From assembly GCA_964035545.1 (NCBI GenBank), contig OZ037773.1, positions 7,057,251 through 7,121,250 on the forward strand: a DNA stretch of 64,000 nt, in the 5' to 3' direction. Every line of letters begins with the position of its first letter. Position 1 is the first letter of the stretch. This document shows positions 52,401-63,900 of this stretch, piece after piece. This stretch comes from Bugula neritina (lineage: Eukaryota; Bryozoa; Gymnolaemata; Cheilostomatida; Bugulidae). The notes beneath the pieces were generated by a model. The model was not told the origin of the DNA. It saw only the letters and a program-made list of their open reading frames with translations, and did no database searches. A program made the position numbers and the translations under genes.

Positions 52401-52775
52401 CTTTGATACATTACAAATGCTGAGTTGTAATGTAAGGTTTAGAGTTATTTTCTCTCAACACTCCATGTAAACTTTACCATTCAACATCATGGTTATGGCT
52501 TGTTGCAGACGTTATAAAGTATATTTTCTTCCATTTCATTTCCACAGGGTAGGAAGAAATTGCAAGAAGATGGTTACGAGAAGGTGTATCGTGAGCATCT
52601 CGTTAGATTATTGGAAGATGTACTCTGTGTGCTAGACAGGTGCAGTGAAATTGCTCCAGAACATTCTCATTCCGAAGATCATCATGAAGATGATGATCAT
52701 CATGATCACCATGATAATGAGCACACTCATGAAGTTATCACCGTGTTTCAAGAATGCTCTCCAGTTCCAAGATAG
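49415..52775 (+). CDS. Array gene 2: secreted 8-cysteine protein with long His/Asp-rich tail
   Basis: Exons: 49415-49418, 49779-49851, 50062-50164, 51225-51299, 51689-51862, 52548-52775; 218 residues; phases 1,2,0,0,0. It is the closest paralogue of gene 1: signal peptide, REKR cleavage site and first helix are almost identical, and the cysteines are at 37, 65, 81, 102, 138, 170, 175 and 213. Exon 5 differs from gene 1 at 25 of 58 residues, while exon 3 differs at two of 34. The tail is longer than in gene 1, with HHEDDDHHDHHDNEHTHE, an apparent expansion of a CAT/GAT-rich stretch; metal binding is possible. AATAAA lies at 52954-52959. A SINE sits in intron 3. Function unknown. Confidence 0.88.
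50785..50955 (-). mobile_element. tRNA-derived SINE, reverse copy, intron 3 of array gene 2
   Basis: On the minus strand: ggggagcagccgtgtctagg, a B-box region ggttcaagccccagc, then caaaggccattcgggaattt and agcatccagtcataattgct. The 3' tail is missing or diverged. A poorer match at about 50276-50370 (gcaagtttgcagtcaactt, cctgatgaaaaagg) may be the remains of an older copy. Confidence 0.85.
51905..52035. repeat. Short tandem repeat, intron 5 of array gene 2
   Basis: Four to five imperfect copies of tactttttatatacagtaa, beginning about 45 bases after the donor of exon 5. Confidence 0.7.
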
Positions 52776-52959
52776 CTTTACATCCCAAATATTGTTTGCA
52801 TGTGACTCAGTATAAATCTAATTACTACAATTGCTGACAACCTACTCAGCCAGTATTAACATAGTCAGATGTGTCTTTTTTGATTACCAGAGTTATGATA
52901 CTCACTTTCTGGACTGATGTGTAACCTCATTATTCAATGTTTTGTAGCGTTCAAATAAA

Positions 52960-53559
52960 TTTATGTTATCAAACACAGCTACTGCTTTGGTTCTAAGATA
53001 TTTTGAGTAGGTATAAATAGTTTAGTGTCCAATGAAAAGCTTCAAAGCTTTTTAATAAAAAAGAAAAAATAAAAAAAGAATATAATGATATAACATAATA
53101 TAATGAAAAATGATAAGTTGCTGCAAAGATATCTAAAGCAGTTGAAAATCAAATTTTTTAAATGTTTTTTATCTTATAAAAGATTGATCAAAATGAGAAA
53201 ACAGTTATTGTGCATATGTTGAGTATTTAAAAATTTCCTAGTTTGCTAAACTTGTAACAAAGCTCCCATCTTTGATGAAAAATTCTCATACAATCACGCC
53301 CTGCAGGTGGCAGTATTTTACTAATTGCAGCTGAATAAATCCTAAATAATTGGCATTTAAGTTCAGTGTTTATTTCTCAAAAGTAAATATTATGTAATAA
53401 TATTATTATTTACTAGAGCTGGGAAGCACTTACACTGCTTCTAATAACTTTTAATCTAAGGATTAGAATGAGTTTAGATTCTCAGTACATCTAGACCAAA
53501 GGCACTGCTGAAAAGGAACAAGCAATCTGTTTACTTTGAACCTGCTTTAGAACCTGCTG
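52960..53559. other. Intergenic between array genes 2 and 3
   Basis: AT-rich flank and promoter region of gene 3; no further gene is seen. Confidence 0.5.
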
Positions 53560-53567
53560 TATATAAG
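53560..53567 (+). promoter_or_regulatory. TATA box of array gene 3
   Basis: TATATAAG, 83 bases before the ATG. Confidence 0.65.
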
Positions 53568-53642
53568 TAGTGAGCACAGCTCAGCCTACACCTTATAGTG
53601 CTTCTGATTTCACTGTCTCACAAAGGATTTCACTGACTAGTA

Positions 53643-55565
53643 ATGGGTAAGAATATCTTGTGAGTCTTTCAAATTCAAAAAAAGAATAATGTATGGCAGC
53701 TGTTAGTATTTTTTCATTTTTATATAGCATACATAATTTTATTATCATTATTCAACTTTTTATTCTTGTTCAATTAGTTTTTTAAAGGAAAAACTAGCAA
53801 ACTTTGTTTTACATAAATTCAGCATACAACTTTTAGTAGCAGAAAGCTGGAGTCTAAAACAGTAAAGCTATATTTATATGCTCAGCATTTAAGTTTCTTG
53901 GCTTCATCCAAGACTTAATAATAATAATGTAGAAAAGAGTTATTTATCATGATATAGTTATATGTTGTTGTAGATAGAATGAGTCTCTTCTCAATGCTCT
54001 GTTTTCTGGTAGCTATTCACACCACTCACTCTGCAAGTCTCATCAAGTATGGACCATAATATCACTAGTTACTTGTGTATTAGTTTTTTTTATTTATGAG
54101 TATAAGATGGGAAATACTGCATATAATAGCCATATAAAGGTGACTCAAGTATAATGGTAGAAACAAAAATAGTTACATGAACACATCACTAGCAAGAAAT
54201 ATTACAATGTAAGACATGGTTGCCTTGGGTAGAACACATTTGTATTACTGTTGATACTAATGTATACCATGGTGTAACACATGTGTAGTACTGTGTAACA
54301 CATGCGTAGCACTGTGTAATACATATGTAGTACTGTATAATATATGTGTAGTACTGTATAATACAAGTAAGGGAGCAGCCGTGGTCTAGGGGTTAGAGCG
54401 TTCGCTTTGGGAACACGAAGTTGTGGGTTCAAACCCCGACAAAGGCCATTGGTGATGTTAGGAAGAGCATCCAGTCATAATTGCTTCTGTGCCTCATTTG
54501 AACGAGTCCTTAGCCCGTTCTAACAAAAACCCTTTCTATCAGGGGTTTCTCACAGGGATAGCGACTATAAACTTACGTGAGTTTTCTTTTGTATAATACA
54601 TGTGTAGTACTGTATAACACATGTGTAGTACTGTGTAGTACTGTGTAATACACATGTGTAGTACTGTATAATACATGTTTAGTACTGTATAACACATGTG
54701 TAGTACTGTATAACACATTCGTAGTACTGTGTAACACATGTGTTGTACTGGTTTGCAGGAAGAGGTCTCTACCAGCTCCATGTTCAGCCACCTTAAGATC
54801 CACACTTGACGCCCCTCTTGTACTGTTGGAGACTCTGAATCAGGATTACATTGTATGTATTTTTTGGCTCAGAATCTTTTCAGTTTCTAACTTTAAAAGC
54901 AAAAATAGAAAAAAAATTTATTTGAAATTATTTGAAAGAAAGATAGAGGTAAGGTAATAACTGTTTTACTGAGGCTATAATTACCAGGAGTTGCATAACC
55001 TATCATATGAAGCCCATGGGAAAACTAATGCACAATTATTACAAGGGTGTTACTTATTTCTGAAATTTCTATCCCATCAGATAATTACAGATCAAACAAA
55101 ACCCTTGTCTTGATGTAAAGTATAATTACTGAAAATTGTTTAACTAATGCACTTTTCTACAAAACAGTTTTGTTTTAAGTTTATCCAATTCTGGGGCTAT
55201 GTATACATGGAGTTGTCTCCTTTTTTATTTACTGTGATTACTATTATTGCTAGTGCTACTAGTTCATACTGGAAACTTCAGATAGAGGAAACCAGTATTT
55301 GTTGTATGTACAAGTAGTCCAGGATGTCTAAAAAATACTGATTGTCTTTTCATGCAAGAATTACAAACTACTTTTGTAAAAGTTCTGCTTTTTTAAAGCA
55401 TTTGTCTGCCTCAAACATAAAAGAATTTGGTGCTTAAAAATTTTAACTATTATTTTAAACAATATTTTAGGAAGAGCATTTCTGCACAGAAGTGAATCAA
55501 CATCCAGTCCAAGTAGTTCGGAATATTACCTGCGGCTACTTCAATGTAAGTAAAGTTACCTGCAG

Positions 55566-55662
<97 letters not shown>

Positions 55663-56614
55663 CACACGCACACACGCACACACGCACACACGCACACACG
55701 CACACACGCACACGCACACACGCACACGCACACGCACACACACGCACACACACACATGCACACACACACATGCACGCGGGCATATAATTACTGTATGGCT
55801 AGTGCCTTTATCAAACTGTAAATTACATCCTGCTTTAAGTCAGTGAAATAATAATTTTTATTTACTTTTAGTATATAGCAGCCCGGGGAGATTTGGCACG
55901 CAAACTGGATGAACACAGATGCATGCTGCAAGAAAGTTTCCCCTCTAATGATGTCCACAAGTTTGGCAGAATGGCAGCGTTCAGTGAACTTATTGATGCT
56001 ATCATCTCAGCCATAGATGAAAACGAAACAGGGGGCTGTGACAACTCTGCCCTTTACGTAAGTATTCTATATATGTAGACAGGGATACCATGGGAAGTGC
56101 TGGGGTAGTTTATTATCAACAGGAATACTGGGGTAATTTATTATATGCAGGGGTTTTTGTGTAGTTTCTTATATACAAGGATACTGGGGTAGTTTATTAC
56201 ACACAGGGATGTTAGGAGAGTTTATTATAGGGGGGGGGGGGTGGGGGGTGGGGGGGGTTATTGGGGTAGTTTATTATATACATGGGTTTAGGTCTAGTTT
56301 ATTATATACAATGATACAGGGGTAGTTTATTATAAACAGCTTTTTTCATAGATATTTACATTAATTAAAATCATTGATTTAACTCTGTTGAAGAATTATG
56401 CATAACTCAACAGAGTTACATCATGATTTATCTAACGATTTAGGTGAACAGAGTGAATGAAAGTGGTTACAACAATGTCTATCACAGCCATCTTGTACAC
56501 CTGTATGATGAGATATTGTGCACTAAGACTTCTTGTGAAAGAGAAGGTGGTCAGCCTGATGAAGAGCCCTTACTCTCTAAACTCCCTGTGTATATAAGAT
56601 GTCAAAGTAACTAA
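53643..56614 (+). CDS. Array gene 3: secreted 8-cysteine protein, short tail
   Basis: Exons: 53643-53646, 53974-54046, 54759-54852, 55471-55545, 55872-56057, 56444-56614; 200 residues; phases 1,2,0,0,0 as in genes 1 and 2. Exon 1 is ATG plus G; a second in-frame ATG at residue 4 (exon 2) could also start translation. The signal peptide ends near HSA at 20-22. IKKR at 25-28 is a basic cleavage site before SLPAPC. Cysteines are at 34, 62, 78, 99, 138, 170, 175 and 197, so the 16- and 5-residue spacings of the family are kept. N-glycosylation sequon NIT at 75 directly precedes a cysteine. [19 protein letters not shown] repeats the exon 6 motif of the family. The tail lacks the His run. Primary sequence identity to genes 1 and 2 is low; homology rests on architecture and cysteines. 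Confidence 0.86.
54240..54747. repeat. Minisatellite of GTAGTACTGTRTAAYACATGT type split by a SINE
   Basis: About five copies at 54240-54366 and about eight at 54592-54747. The unit is about 20-21 bp (gtagtactgtataacacatg). It ends about ten bases before the acceptor of exon 3 of array gene 3. Confidence 0.9.
54371..54581 (+). mobile_element. tRNA-derived SINE, near-intact copy inserted in the minisatellite
   Basis: Full head (gggagcagccgtggtctagg), B box (gggttcaaaccccgac), core (ccattggtgatgttaggaag) and tail (gcgactataaacttacgtga). It is flanked on both sides by the tandem-repeat unit, so insertion came after the array formed or the array grew around it. Confidence 0.92.
55566..55775. repeat. 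CA / CACG microsatellite, intron 4 of array gene 3
   Basis: (CA)n passing into (CACG)n and CACACG mixtures, starting about 20 bases after the donor of exon 4. Open frames on both strands here are artefacts. Confidence 0.95.
56085..56340. repeat. Minisatellite with G-runs, intron 5 of array gene 3
   Basis: Seven to eight imperfect copies of ggggtagtttattatataca, starting about 27 bases after the donor of exon 5. One copy has grown into G12-T-G6-T-G8 at about 56230-56257, able in principle to form a G-quadruplex. Confidence 0.85.
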
Positions 56615-58906
56615 ACTATGCCCCAGAGGAAAGACAACTCTACTTAGTGACTGCTTGTTGTTATTTAACAAATTTATCAATTTATTTTTGATCTAATTTT
56701 ATACTTCAACTTTGCAATGTTGAATAGCTGCTATTTCTATTAAAGTAAAAATAGTTTGTTTATATTTCTAGTTTATGTTTATGGTATTAATCTAGCTACA
56801 AATGCACTAGAGTCTAGACTATAATAAAAATTAAAAGAATTGCATCTGCATGTATATATATCTCAATTTATTACAGTCATGACAGAGAAAAGTTTAATTA
56901 TATCGAAACTTAGTGACTAGGTCAATACCTTATATTATCTTGAACATGCTGATTTAGAGCAAGTTGTCTATTTGTTTATATTCAAAACTTGAACAGCGGT
57001 CTCAATAAACTCAATTTCTTGATATTTCTCTGAATAGCATTCGAAGTACTCCAGATTAAAAGTTCCAGTTTAAAATTTTGACAGTCTGAAGATGTAAAGC
57101 TGTTTTAGTTAGAAGAATATAAGTTATGTTAACACGGGACATTTGATCTGCACCCCAAATCAAAAATTTATAATAATATTAAAATAATCTAGGCTACACA
57201 AAAAAGTTTAACTTGTGTCCTAAATTAGAATGCGTTGAAATTAAAAAATTAGCTACTGAAACTTCCCAGTTTTGGCACTTGAACGAAATGTCTAGTAGAC
57301 AGTCTTGTGCAGTTAGCTAAAAGTAGTGTTGAAATAATGTTACATAACCACCTAAACTAGTGCCTTGTTTAATACCATCACAGCCAGATTAAAGTATATT
57401 TAACTGCACTGTGCACTTAGAAAATGAAACTTTAAAGAACAGAGTATGAAAAACCAAATTCTAACATTTACCAGCACATGCTTTGCACAGCACTAGATGA
57501 AGTATGGCTTATAAGTTTCATTAATTATTTTCAGACTATTTGCTAACATCAGTTGTGTATTAGCATTGATCAAGTATTTTGAAAAGTAGACATAACTTTC
57601 ATAAATAAAATCTCCTTTTGATAATTTATCGTTAATCAAGAGCTAGGAGGAAAATAACATTTCTGACCAAGGATCCTTTGGGTAATATTCTATTTGGTTC
57701 ATCCATTTGACAAGAGTTGAAAGAATCTCATCTCCATGCTGATGGCTAAAACTTTAAATCCCAAAATGCAATTTTTTTGCAAAATTAAATTAACAAATCT
57801 TAGCCTGAATGAAACTTTATTTTATAGACCAAGATGTTGACAAGTAATTCATTAGAAATGTACTATTCTCATTGTATCCATTCTAGTCATTAAAAGTAAT
57901 TTATGTATCATAAGAAATGCTTGTAATTTGGATATATAGAATTTAGGCAGTCAAAAAAGAAATTTAGCTTGATTTAGTCACTTAGAAAGTATTTTCCTTT
58001 ACATTTAATTTGATAGTCTCAATAAAAAACAGTTTATTGCAAATATTTTTCTGCACCATTTGAGGCATGAACCATCCCTTATAATGACTAAAACAACATC
58101 GTTATAGCTAAAAACTACACATTTTAAATGTGGCTACATTTACTTTGTGCTCAATCTTTTCCCACCAACATAATATTAAATATCTTGTTTACTTTAACCA
58201 GCTAGGTATTTCTATACCAGTTTACAATAAATATAAGCCGAGTGCATTTTTGCTCTCATTCTTTAGATTAATTATGAATTCAACTGTTTCTGAAATTTTC
58301 TTAGCAAACCAGCTTTATATTCTCACTTTGATTATCTTCTTAAGTTTGTAGGTGCAGTAATAGAAAAATTTAGAAAAGCCAGTACACTTTGTTGGAAATG
58401 TAGCAAAAGAAGTTATGCTCTTTTGAAAATTTCAACTCCCAAACCAAAATTTATTAAAAAAGTTTAAAAGTTGTAGGCTATTAAAATTTCTTTACTGTTG
58501 CACTTGAAGTTCGCTAGTTTCAGTTTTGCTAGTTTTTTATCTCTTGACTATGGAAGCCGTTAGCCAAACCAAACAAAAATGAAGTAGTAAACAAGTTTCC
58601 AAATGCACCTATTAAAAAGTTTTGTCTGCGGCTGTTGCTATTATCTAGGTACTAGGACATGTTCTCTCAGCTCAGCGGTTTAGTGCAGGTTACTTAAGAG
58701 ATAGATATCTATTACCTTTAACTTCTGTTGTAAATATCCCAATGTCTTTTGTAATTGAAAGGTACAAAGACATCATTATCTAGCAACGCCATGGAATAAA
58801 TGCAGTCATTTGGTCTAATTTATAGACATATGGCGGTGTTTGCATACTGATTTAAACACCTTTATTACCATGGATGATAGGTAACTCATTTCTACCAGTT
58901 TTCAGG
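56615..58906. other. Intergenic between array genes 3 and 4
   Basis: 2.3 kb, AT-rich. I looked for relics of the family motifs (the GY..VY helix, the paired cysteines) and saw none. No other gene is supported. Confidence 0.5.
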
Positions 58907-58914
58907 TATAAAAG
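58907..58914 (+). promoter_or_regulatory. TATA box of array gene 4
   Basis: TATAAAAG, 95 bases before the ATG. Confidence 0.7.
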
Positions 58915-59001
58915 CTGCTTATAAATACTGGAGTTCAGTTATTTACAGCTAGCTGTTGGGTCTTTTAGCTTCCTGGTCATATGCTGAATTGGAAACTAGC
59001 A

Positions 59002-61373
59002 ATGAGTGAGTATATTTGCTGATAGTAGTAATGGCAAGTAGATTCTATAGAATGCCATAGGATTATTTGATACATTTTTGAAAAGTAATTAAATTTAGTT
59101 TGAAAAGTAAAAAAAAGTTATGTTTGTAAATGTACAAAAGCTGAACTAAATAAAAAAACTAGTATAATAAAAAAAAATGTTACTGAAAACTTGGCTAAAA
59201 TACTAAATCAACATAATTTTAGGTCAGCAGTATTTAGCTAATTTTAATAAACAAATTTTTTGCTACTTTGGAAACAATATTGTGTTTCTCTGCATTATTT
59301 GCTGGCTCTAGTTACACAAATGTTTACTTTTTTTGAGATCAGATTTATGCAAAATATTTTATAAATAACTTTTGTCCACAACTTTTATTAGTAAAGCTAA
59401 AGCTTGCATCAATAGAATAGTGAATGAAAAAAGGGGTTGTATATTATTTTTAATCATTTCTTTCTGGTTAAAATTTGTAGATAAAGTAACTTTTTTCTCC
59501 GTTTTCTGCACCTGCACCGTGTTGTTCATCTATGCAGTTGAATCTGCCAGTATTCACAGGTTTGTAAATATTCTCATACAATCATAACATTAAATTTAAT
59601 TGTGTAGAATTAAATGTTTATTTTACTTCTTTGTTCTTTGAACCGAGTTAAAGTTGCTTACAGCGTACCTTCTATTTTAGCATTCATTAGATTGGTTTAG
59701 CTTAACAAGAAATTAATTCTATTGGTTACAGGAATATTTTCCGTGTAGCTCGAAAGGAAAGGTCATTAAGTGCATTTTGTGCTGCGGAGCTGACAACGAA
59801 GCTGAATAATTCGTTGGGTTTATTAAAGACTCTGAATGACTTCTACATTGTAAGTTCTTACAAGAATGTCTAAACTGCAAAGATATGGATTGTCTTTAAT
59901 CTTATATTATAAGTTTCTATAATATATTTTGAATTTGTGGTATGTAGGGGCCTGAGCAATGAAACGATTATTTGAATAAGCTTAGAAATGTAGTGATAGT
60001 ATGTTATAAATTTTGTTTGATTAAAGTAAAAAGAGATTGCATCTAACTTTCTCGGGTGTCTTGGAAGTTTGTCCAGAGAGATCATTTTTGTAATAAAGTT
60101 GAATAGAAAGGAAATGTTAATAACTGGAATTTGGTTTCAGGATCAACACCTTTGTCCTGGAGCTGGCAAACAACCAACTTATGCCAGTGCCTACTTAACC
60201 TGCAGCTACTTTGAAGTGAGTGATGTACTATCAAAGTTTGGCCAGAATTTATAGTCTTCATGTTTTGATCTTTAAGCAAATGGGAGCTAAGATATTCCAT
60301 GTTGCAATTCATATTGCTTATAACTTGCCTATATCTCATTTGAACTATTAAAAAAGAAGGGAGATACTAAAAAAGAAATTGTTTGTGACGTTTCAATGTA
60401 GTTTTATTTTTTGTTAGCATTTGATCACTGAACGCAAGCTTGCTAATGAATTACATGAAAATCTTTGCTTGCTGGAAATTGCAATGTCGAAAGACCACCC
60501 AGAACTAGCTCAGCTTAATGAGAATGTCCGTTATGTCATCGGAATGATCACATCTGACGAAGCTCTTGCTGTTTGTGACACAACTCATTTCGTGAGTTAA
60601 TAGTTAATGTATATATTAGTTTAAGATTTCATTAAAAACACAGCATTGAAATATTTTAATTTTACTAAAATGATGAAAGCTGTAAAATCTATTTTTAAAA
60701 CTAAATTTGCTAGGTCGATGGTAATAACCAAAACTCTCTACACACACAAGTTTTCAACATACTAGTTGAGTAAATATGTAAAATCCTAATAAATTTCAAA
60801 CCATAGATTCATTTATTGGGAATATTTGTGATCTTGTTTAGGTTTTAGTTGTTTTTTTAAATTATCTGCTATTAAAACAAAACACAAGTTTTTATTCAAT
60901 TCTTGTTGGCCATTATTATACAGATGAATCGGACTGAGACGATTGGTTACCATAACGTGTACTACAACTCTCTAGTTCCTTTATACGACCACAGCATATG
61001 TGCATTAGCCACCTGCAACCTGCAGGAGAGTATATCTTCAGAAGACCAAGAATCTTCTGCAGAACCAGAATCTAGTGCGGAAGACCAAGGATCTTCTGCA
61101 GAGCCAGAATCTAGCGCAGAACCAGAGTCAAGTGGAGAATCTGAGGTTAATGCGGAGCCAGAGTCCAGTGCAGAACCAGAATCTAGTGCAGAACCAGAGT
61201 CAAGTGGAGAATCAGAGCTTAGCGCAGAACCTGAGTCTAGCGCAGAACCAGAGTCTAGCGCAGAACTCAAGTCTAAAGCGAAGCGAGAGCTTAGTGCAGA
61301 ACCAGGGTCCAGTGCATCATACTTGTATTCTGATTTGCCTGTTTTTATAGAATGTATAGATGCCAACATGTAA
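59002..61373 (+). CDS. Array gene 4: secreted 8-cysteine protein with Ser/Glu-repeat tail
   Basis: Exons: 59002-59005, 59481-59559, 59732-59849, 60141-60215, 60418-60591, 60924-61373; 299 residues; phases 1,2,0,0,0. The signal peptide MNKVTFFSVFC...VESA closely resembles that of gene 1. RKER at 35-38 precedes SLSAFC. Cysteines are at 44, 72, 88, 109, 145, 176, 181 and 294, with family spacings 16, 36 and 5. GYHNVYYNSLVPLYDHSIC is the exon 6 motif. About residues 190-275 form a tail of imperfect six-residue repeats (AEPESS, with GESE and AEDQ variants) followed by KAKR and a final cysteine. The tail is strongly acidic, Ser/Glu-rich and probably disordered; it could be phosphorylated or bind calcium, but that is inference. 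Function unknown. Confidence 0.87.
61030..61310. repeat. Coding 18-bp tandem repeat in array gene 4
   Basis: About thirteen imperfect copies of gcagaaccagagtctagt, in frame, encoding the AEPESS tail. The length is always a multiple of three, so expansion has been tolerated at the protein level. Confidence 0.9.
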
Positions 61374-62200
61374 TGGTTGTAGTCTTATCCTTCAAACAGT
61401 GTTGAAGCAGAGAATACCTGCATGAGTTTATACTACACTCCTGCTCTTATAAAGTAAAACCAAATATACTCACAAAATTAAGCTAAAATATAAGTCTTTT
61501 CTTTTCTGTCAAATATATACCTCAGAAACAAAAAAGTGAAATAGATCAAACCGTGACAATCCTAAATAATCTTCTAATTCAACTAATGTCTGATTGTAGT
61601 AATCATCAACTTTTTCTTATATAAAGAACTAACTTGATGCTAAATATAATTTATTAACATAATTTATATTGCAGTTCATCAATCATTGAAAACTTTTAAG
61701 CAGAAGTTTTTAATAATTTTGTTTAGAAACATAATATAAGTTTAGAAGCTTTAGATTTTCAATCAAATTTAGACATTGCAAAAACTAAAAAAGTTCATGT
61801 TTACTAATTTTGAAGGAAAACAAAAATGTTGTGTTTTCAAGAACAAGGCTTACTTAAGCACCAAGTAAACTTAATTCAGCGATAGGAAATAAACTGAACT
61901 TACACATATGGCAGTACAAACGTTTTGCACTCAACTTACTTATAATAGAACAAGTGAACAAAACATGAAACTTTCTAAGCATTCTATTTTTAGGTACAAG
62001 ACACAATTAAATTTGAGCCCACCTGGTGTTCTTATAGATCTTATTCTATAATAATGAATAGTTTTTAGTGAAATTATAGTCGCAAATAAACAACCCTAAT
62101 AATTATATAGGTAGGTGTAAACTCATACCCAATAATTTGTCATAGACTTAAACAGAAGGTTATTATTATCATTATCTCCGTCAAATAACACATTGAAAGT
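61374..62200. other. Intergenic between array genes 4 and 5
   Basis: AT-rich flank; nothing else recognised. Confidence 0.5.
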
Positions 62201-62208
62201 TTATAACA
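62201..62208 (+). promoter_or_regulatory. Possible TATA element of array gene 5
   Basis: TTATAACA, about 90 bases before the ATG; weaker than in the other four genes, and called mainly from position. Confidence 0.35.
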
Positions 62209-62290
62209 AACCAACAGTCTCTATTCTACCTCAGAGAGTATCAGATTCCTTAACCTTCACCATACTGTTCACATCTTTCTACTAAAAATC

Positions 62291-63750
62291 ATGCGTAAGT
62301 TGAAACTCTTAGAGTATTTTATTGAACTATATTGAAAACATTATAATATTTTAGCAAAAGTATTGATAGAATTATTACAATTTAATAAGCAAAGAACTGT
62401 TAAAGTATAGAGAAGAATATTTTTGTCTGAGTTGGGCATTTAATTTTTGTCATAAAATTTATTTTAGAAAACTTCTCATGTTATAGAATTAGGCTAGCTT
62501 TATATACAAGTCTTTGTAGCATACAATCTCAGAAGAAGTAATCTGTAGTTAGTAACTGAAAGTGTGTGGTATTATCATGAAAGCTATAATATAGTTCACT
62601 AAATTTTATTAAAACCATCCCAAGATGGTTCTATGTGATTTAAAAGTACTTTGTAAAATTTAAAGCTAATTCTATAAGATATTTATAGCCTAGCAGATGC
62701 TCTCTTATGGCTATAATAGAGCTCTTATAATGATTACAGATAAGCTATTGACCTTACCAATTCATCTATGCCTAGTGCTGTTGTACATCCACCGTGTGGA
62801 GTCTAGATCTACTCATCTTCCAAGGTATGTTTACTTTACCATACTTATTAGCTTTCTACTAGTTATTAGCTATTCTAGAATGTGCCAAGTTATGCAATAC
62901 GGCTTCATATATTTATGTTACAGTTACAGTGTGTATCAATGCAGTTCTTAGCTTTATATAGAAAGTTTCTTTAGGTGAATAATTTATAGCTGAGAGCATA
63001 TTCTATGTGGTAGTTAGTATGTCTCAACAAGGTTTGCAGCTTGAAGTTTTCATATGTAATCTTATTGATAAAATAACCCTCTGCTTGTAAGACATCCCTC
63101 AGTCATTCTTCTACATTTTCCTTCTCTAATTTATTTCCATTGATAGTAGCATACTAAAACATAGACTGTCTTCTATAGTTACTATGGTTACCAAACATCG
63201 TATAACCCTAACATAAGGTCACTAGATACTAAATAAACTGTGCTTTAAAGCAGCTCAAAGCATTACTAGTCATGCTAGAAGCGCTGAAGCTGTCAGCTGC
63301 CAAAATTATGATATTTTGATGCTAATTTTAGTGTTCCTCAACAAAGGAAGTATCTGCCATTTTCTTGTCCAACTGATTTAACAGTATCCATCAACAAATC
63401 TCTAACCTTAATGAAGCAACTTAATCAAAACTACGTGGTAAGTATTTTTCTTTATTTTGAAGGGCGGAAAACTCCATTATGTTACAATGACAACTTTTTT
63501 ATTTCTACATAAACATTTTATGATTAACCATTACTTCAACTATTATATTAAAAGAAAATCTAATATTATTTTATCAAGTTTAAAAAAATATTGTCATTAA
63601 AGTTTACATGAGGAAAGTGCGATAGCCTTAATAGAATGTTCGGCATTCTTTTTTTAGTTATTATCCATGTTTTAGGCTCAGCACCTTTGTTTCGAAGCAC
63701 TCCAGAATCCAGTTGAAGTTATAAAGAATGTTACCTGCGGTCATTTTGAT
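62291..63750 (+). CDS. Array gene 5: secreted paralogue, first four exons, 3' part beyond the window
   Basis: Exons: 62291-62294, 62740-62824, 63332-63437, 63676-63750; the next acceptor CAG ends exactly at base 64000, so exon 5 begins just outside. The visible 90 residues keep phases 1,2,0. Exon 1 is ATG plus C. The signal peptide MHKLLTLPIHLCLVLLYI is followed by VESRSTH. QQRK at 33-36 is a dibasic site before YLPFSC. Cysteines at 42, 70 and 86 keep the 16-residue spacing, and exon 4 again has 25 codons. NVTCGHF in exon 4 is very like NITCGYF of gene 3, so genes 3 and 5 look closest. Incomplete, not broken, as far as can be seen. Confidence 0.82.
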
Positions 63751-63824
63751 GTACGTTGTCACATCAGACTAATAATATATCTCAGTCACTCATCCTTTTC
63801 TTAAACTAGTAACTACATACATAC

Positions 63825-63900
63825 ATTATGTTGGCAGCATATTTACCTGCAAATAATATATTTACCTGCAAGCAATACATTTACCTGCATATAGGATGTT
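63825..63900. repeat. Short tandem repeat, intron 4 of array gene 5
   Basis: Three to four imperfect copies of atttacctgcaaataatata, about 75 bases after the donor of exon 4. Confidence 0.65.

Noticed and set aside
55450-55821. Long THTHTH and CVCVCV frames
   Set aside because: CA/CACG microsatellite next to exon 4 of array gene 3; only 55471-55545 is coding.
58130-58351. 73-codon frame with hydrophobic stretches between array genes 3 and 4
   Set aside because: No cysteine pattern, TATA box or splice sites of the array family; AT-rich sequence readily gives such frames.
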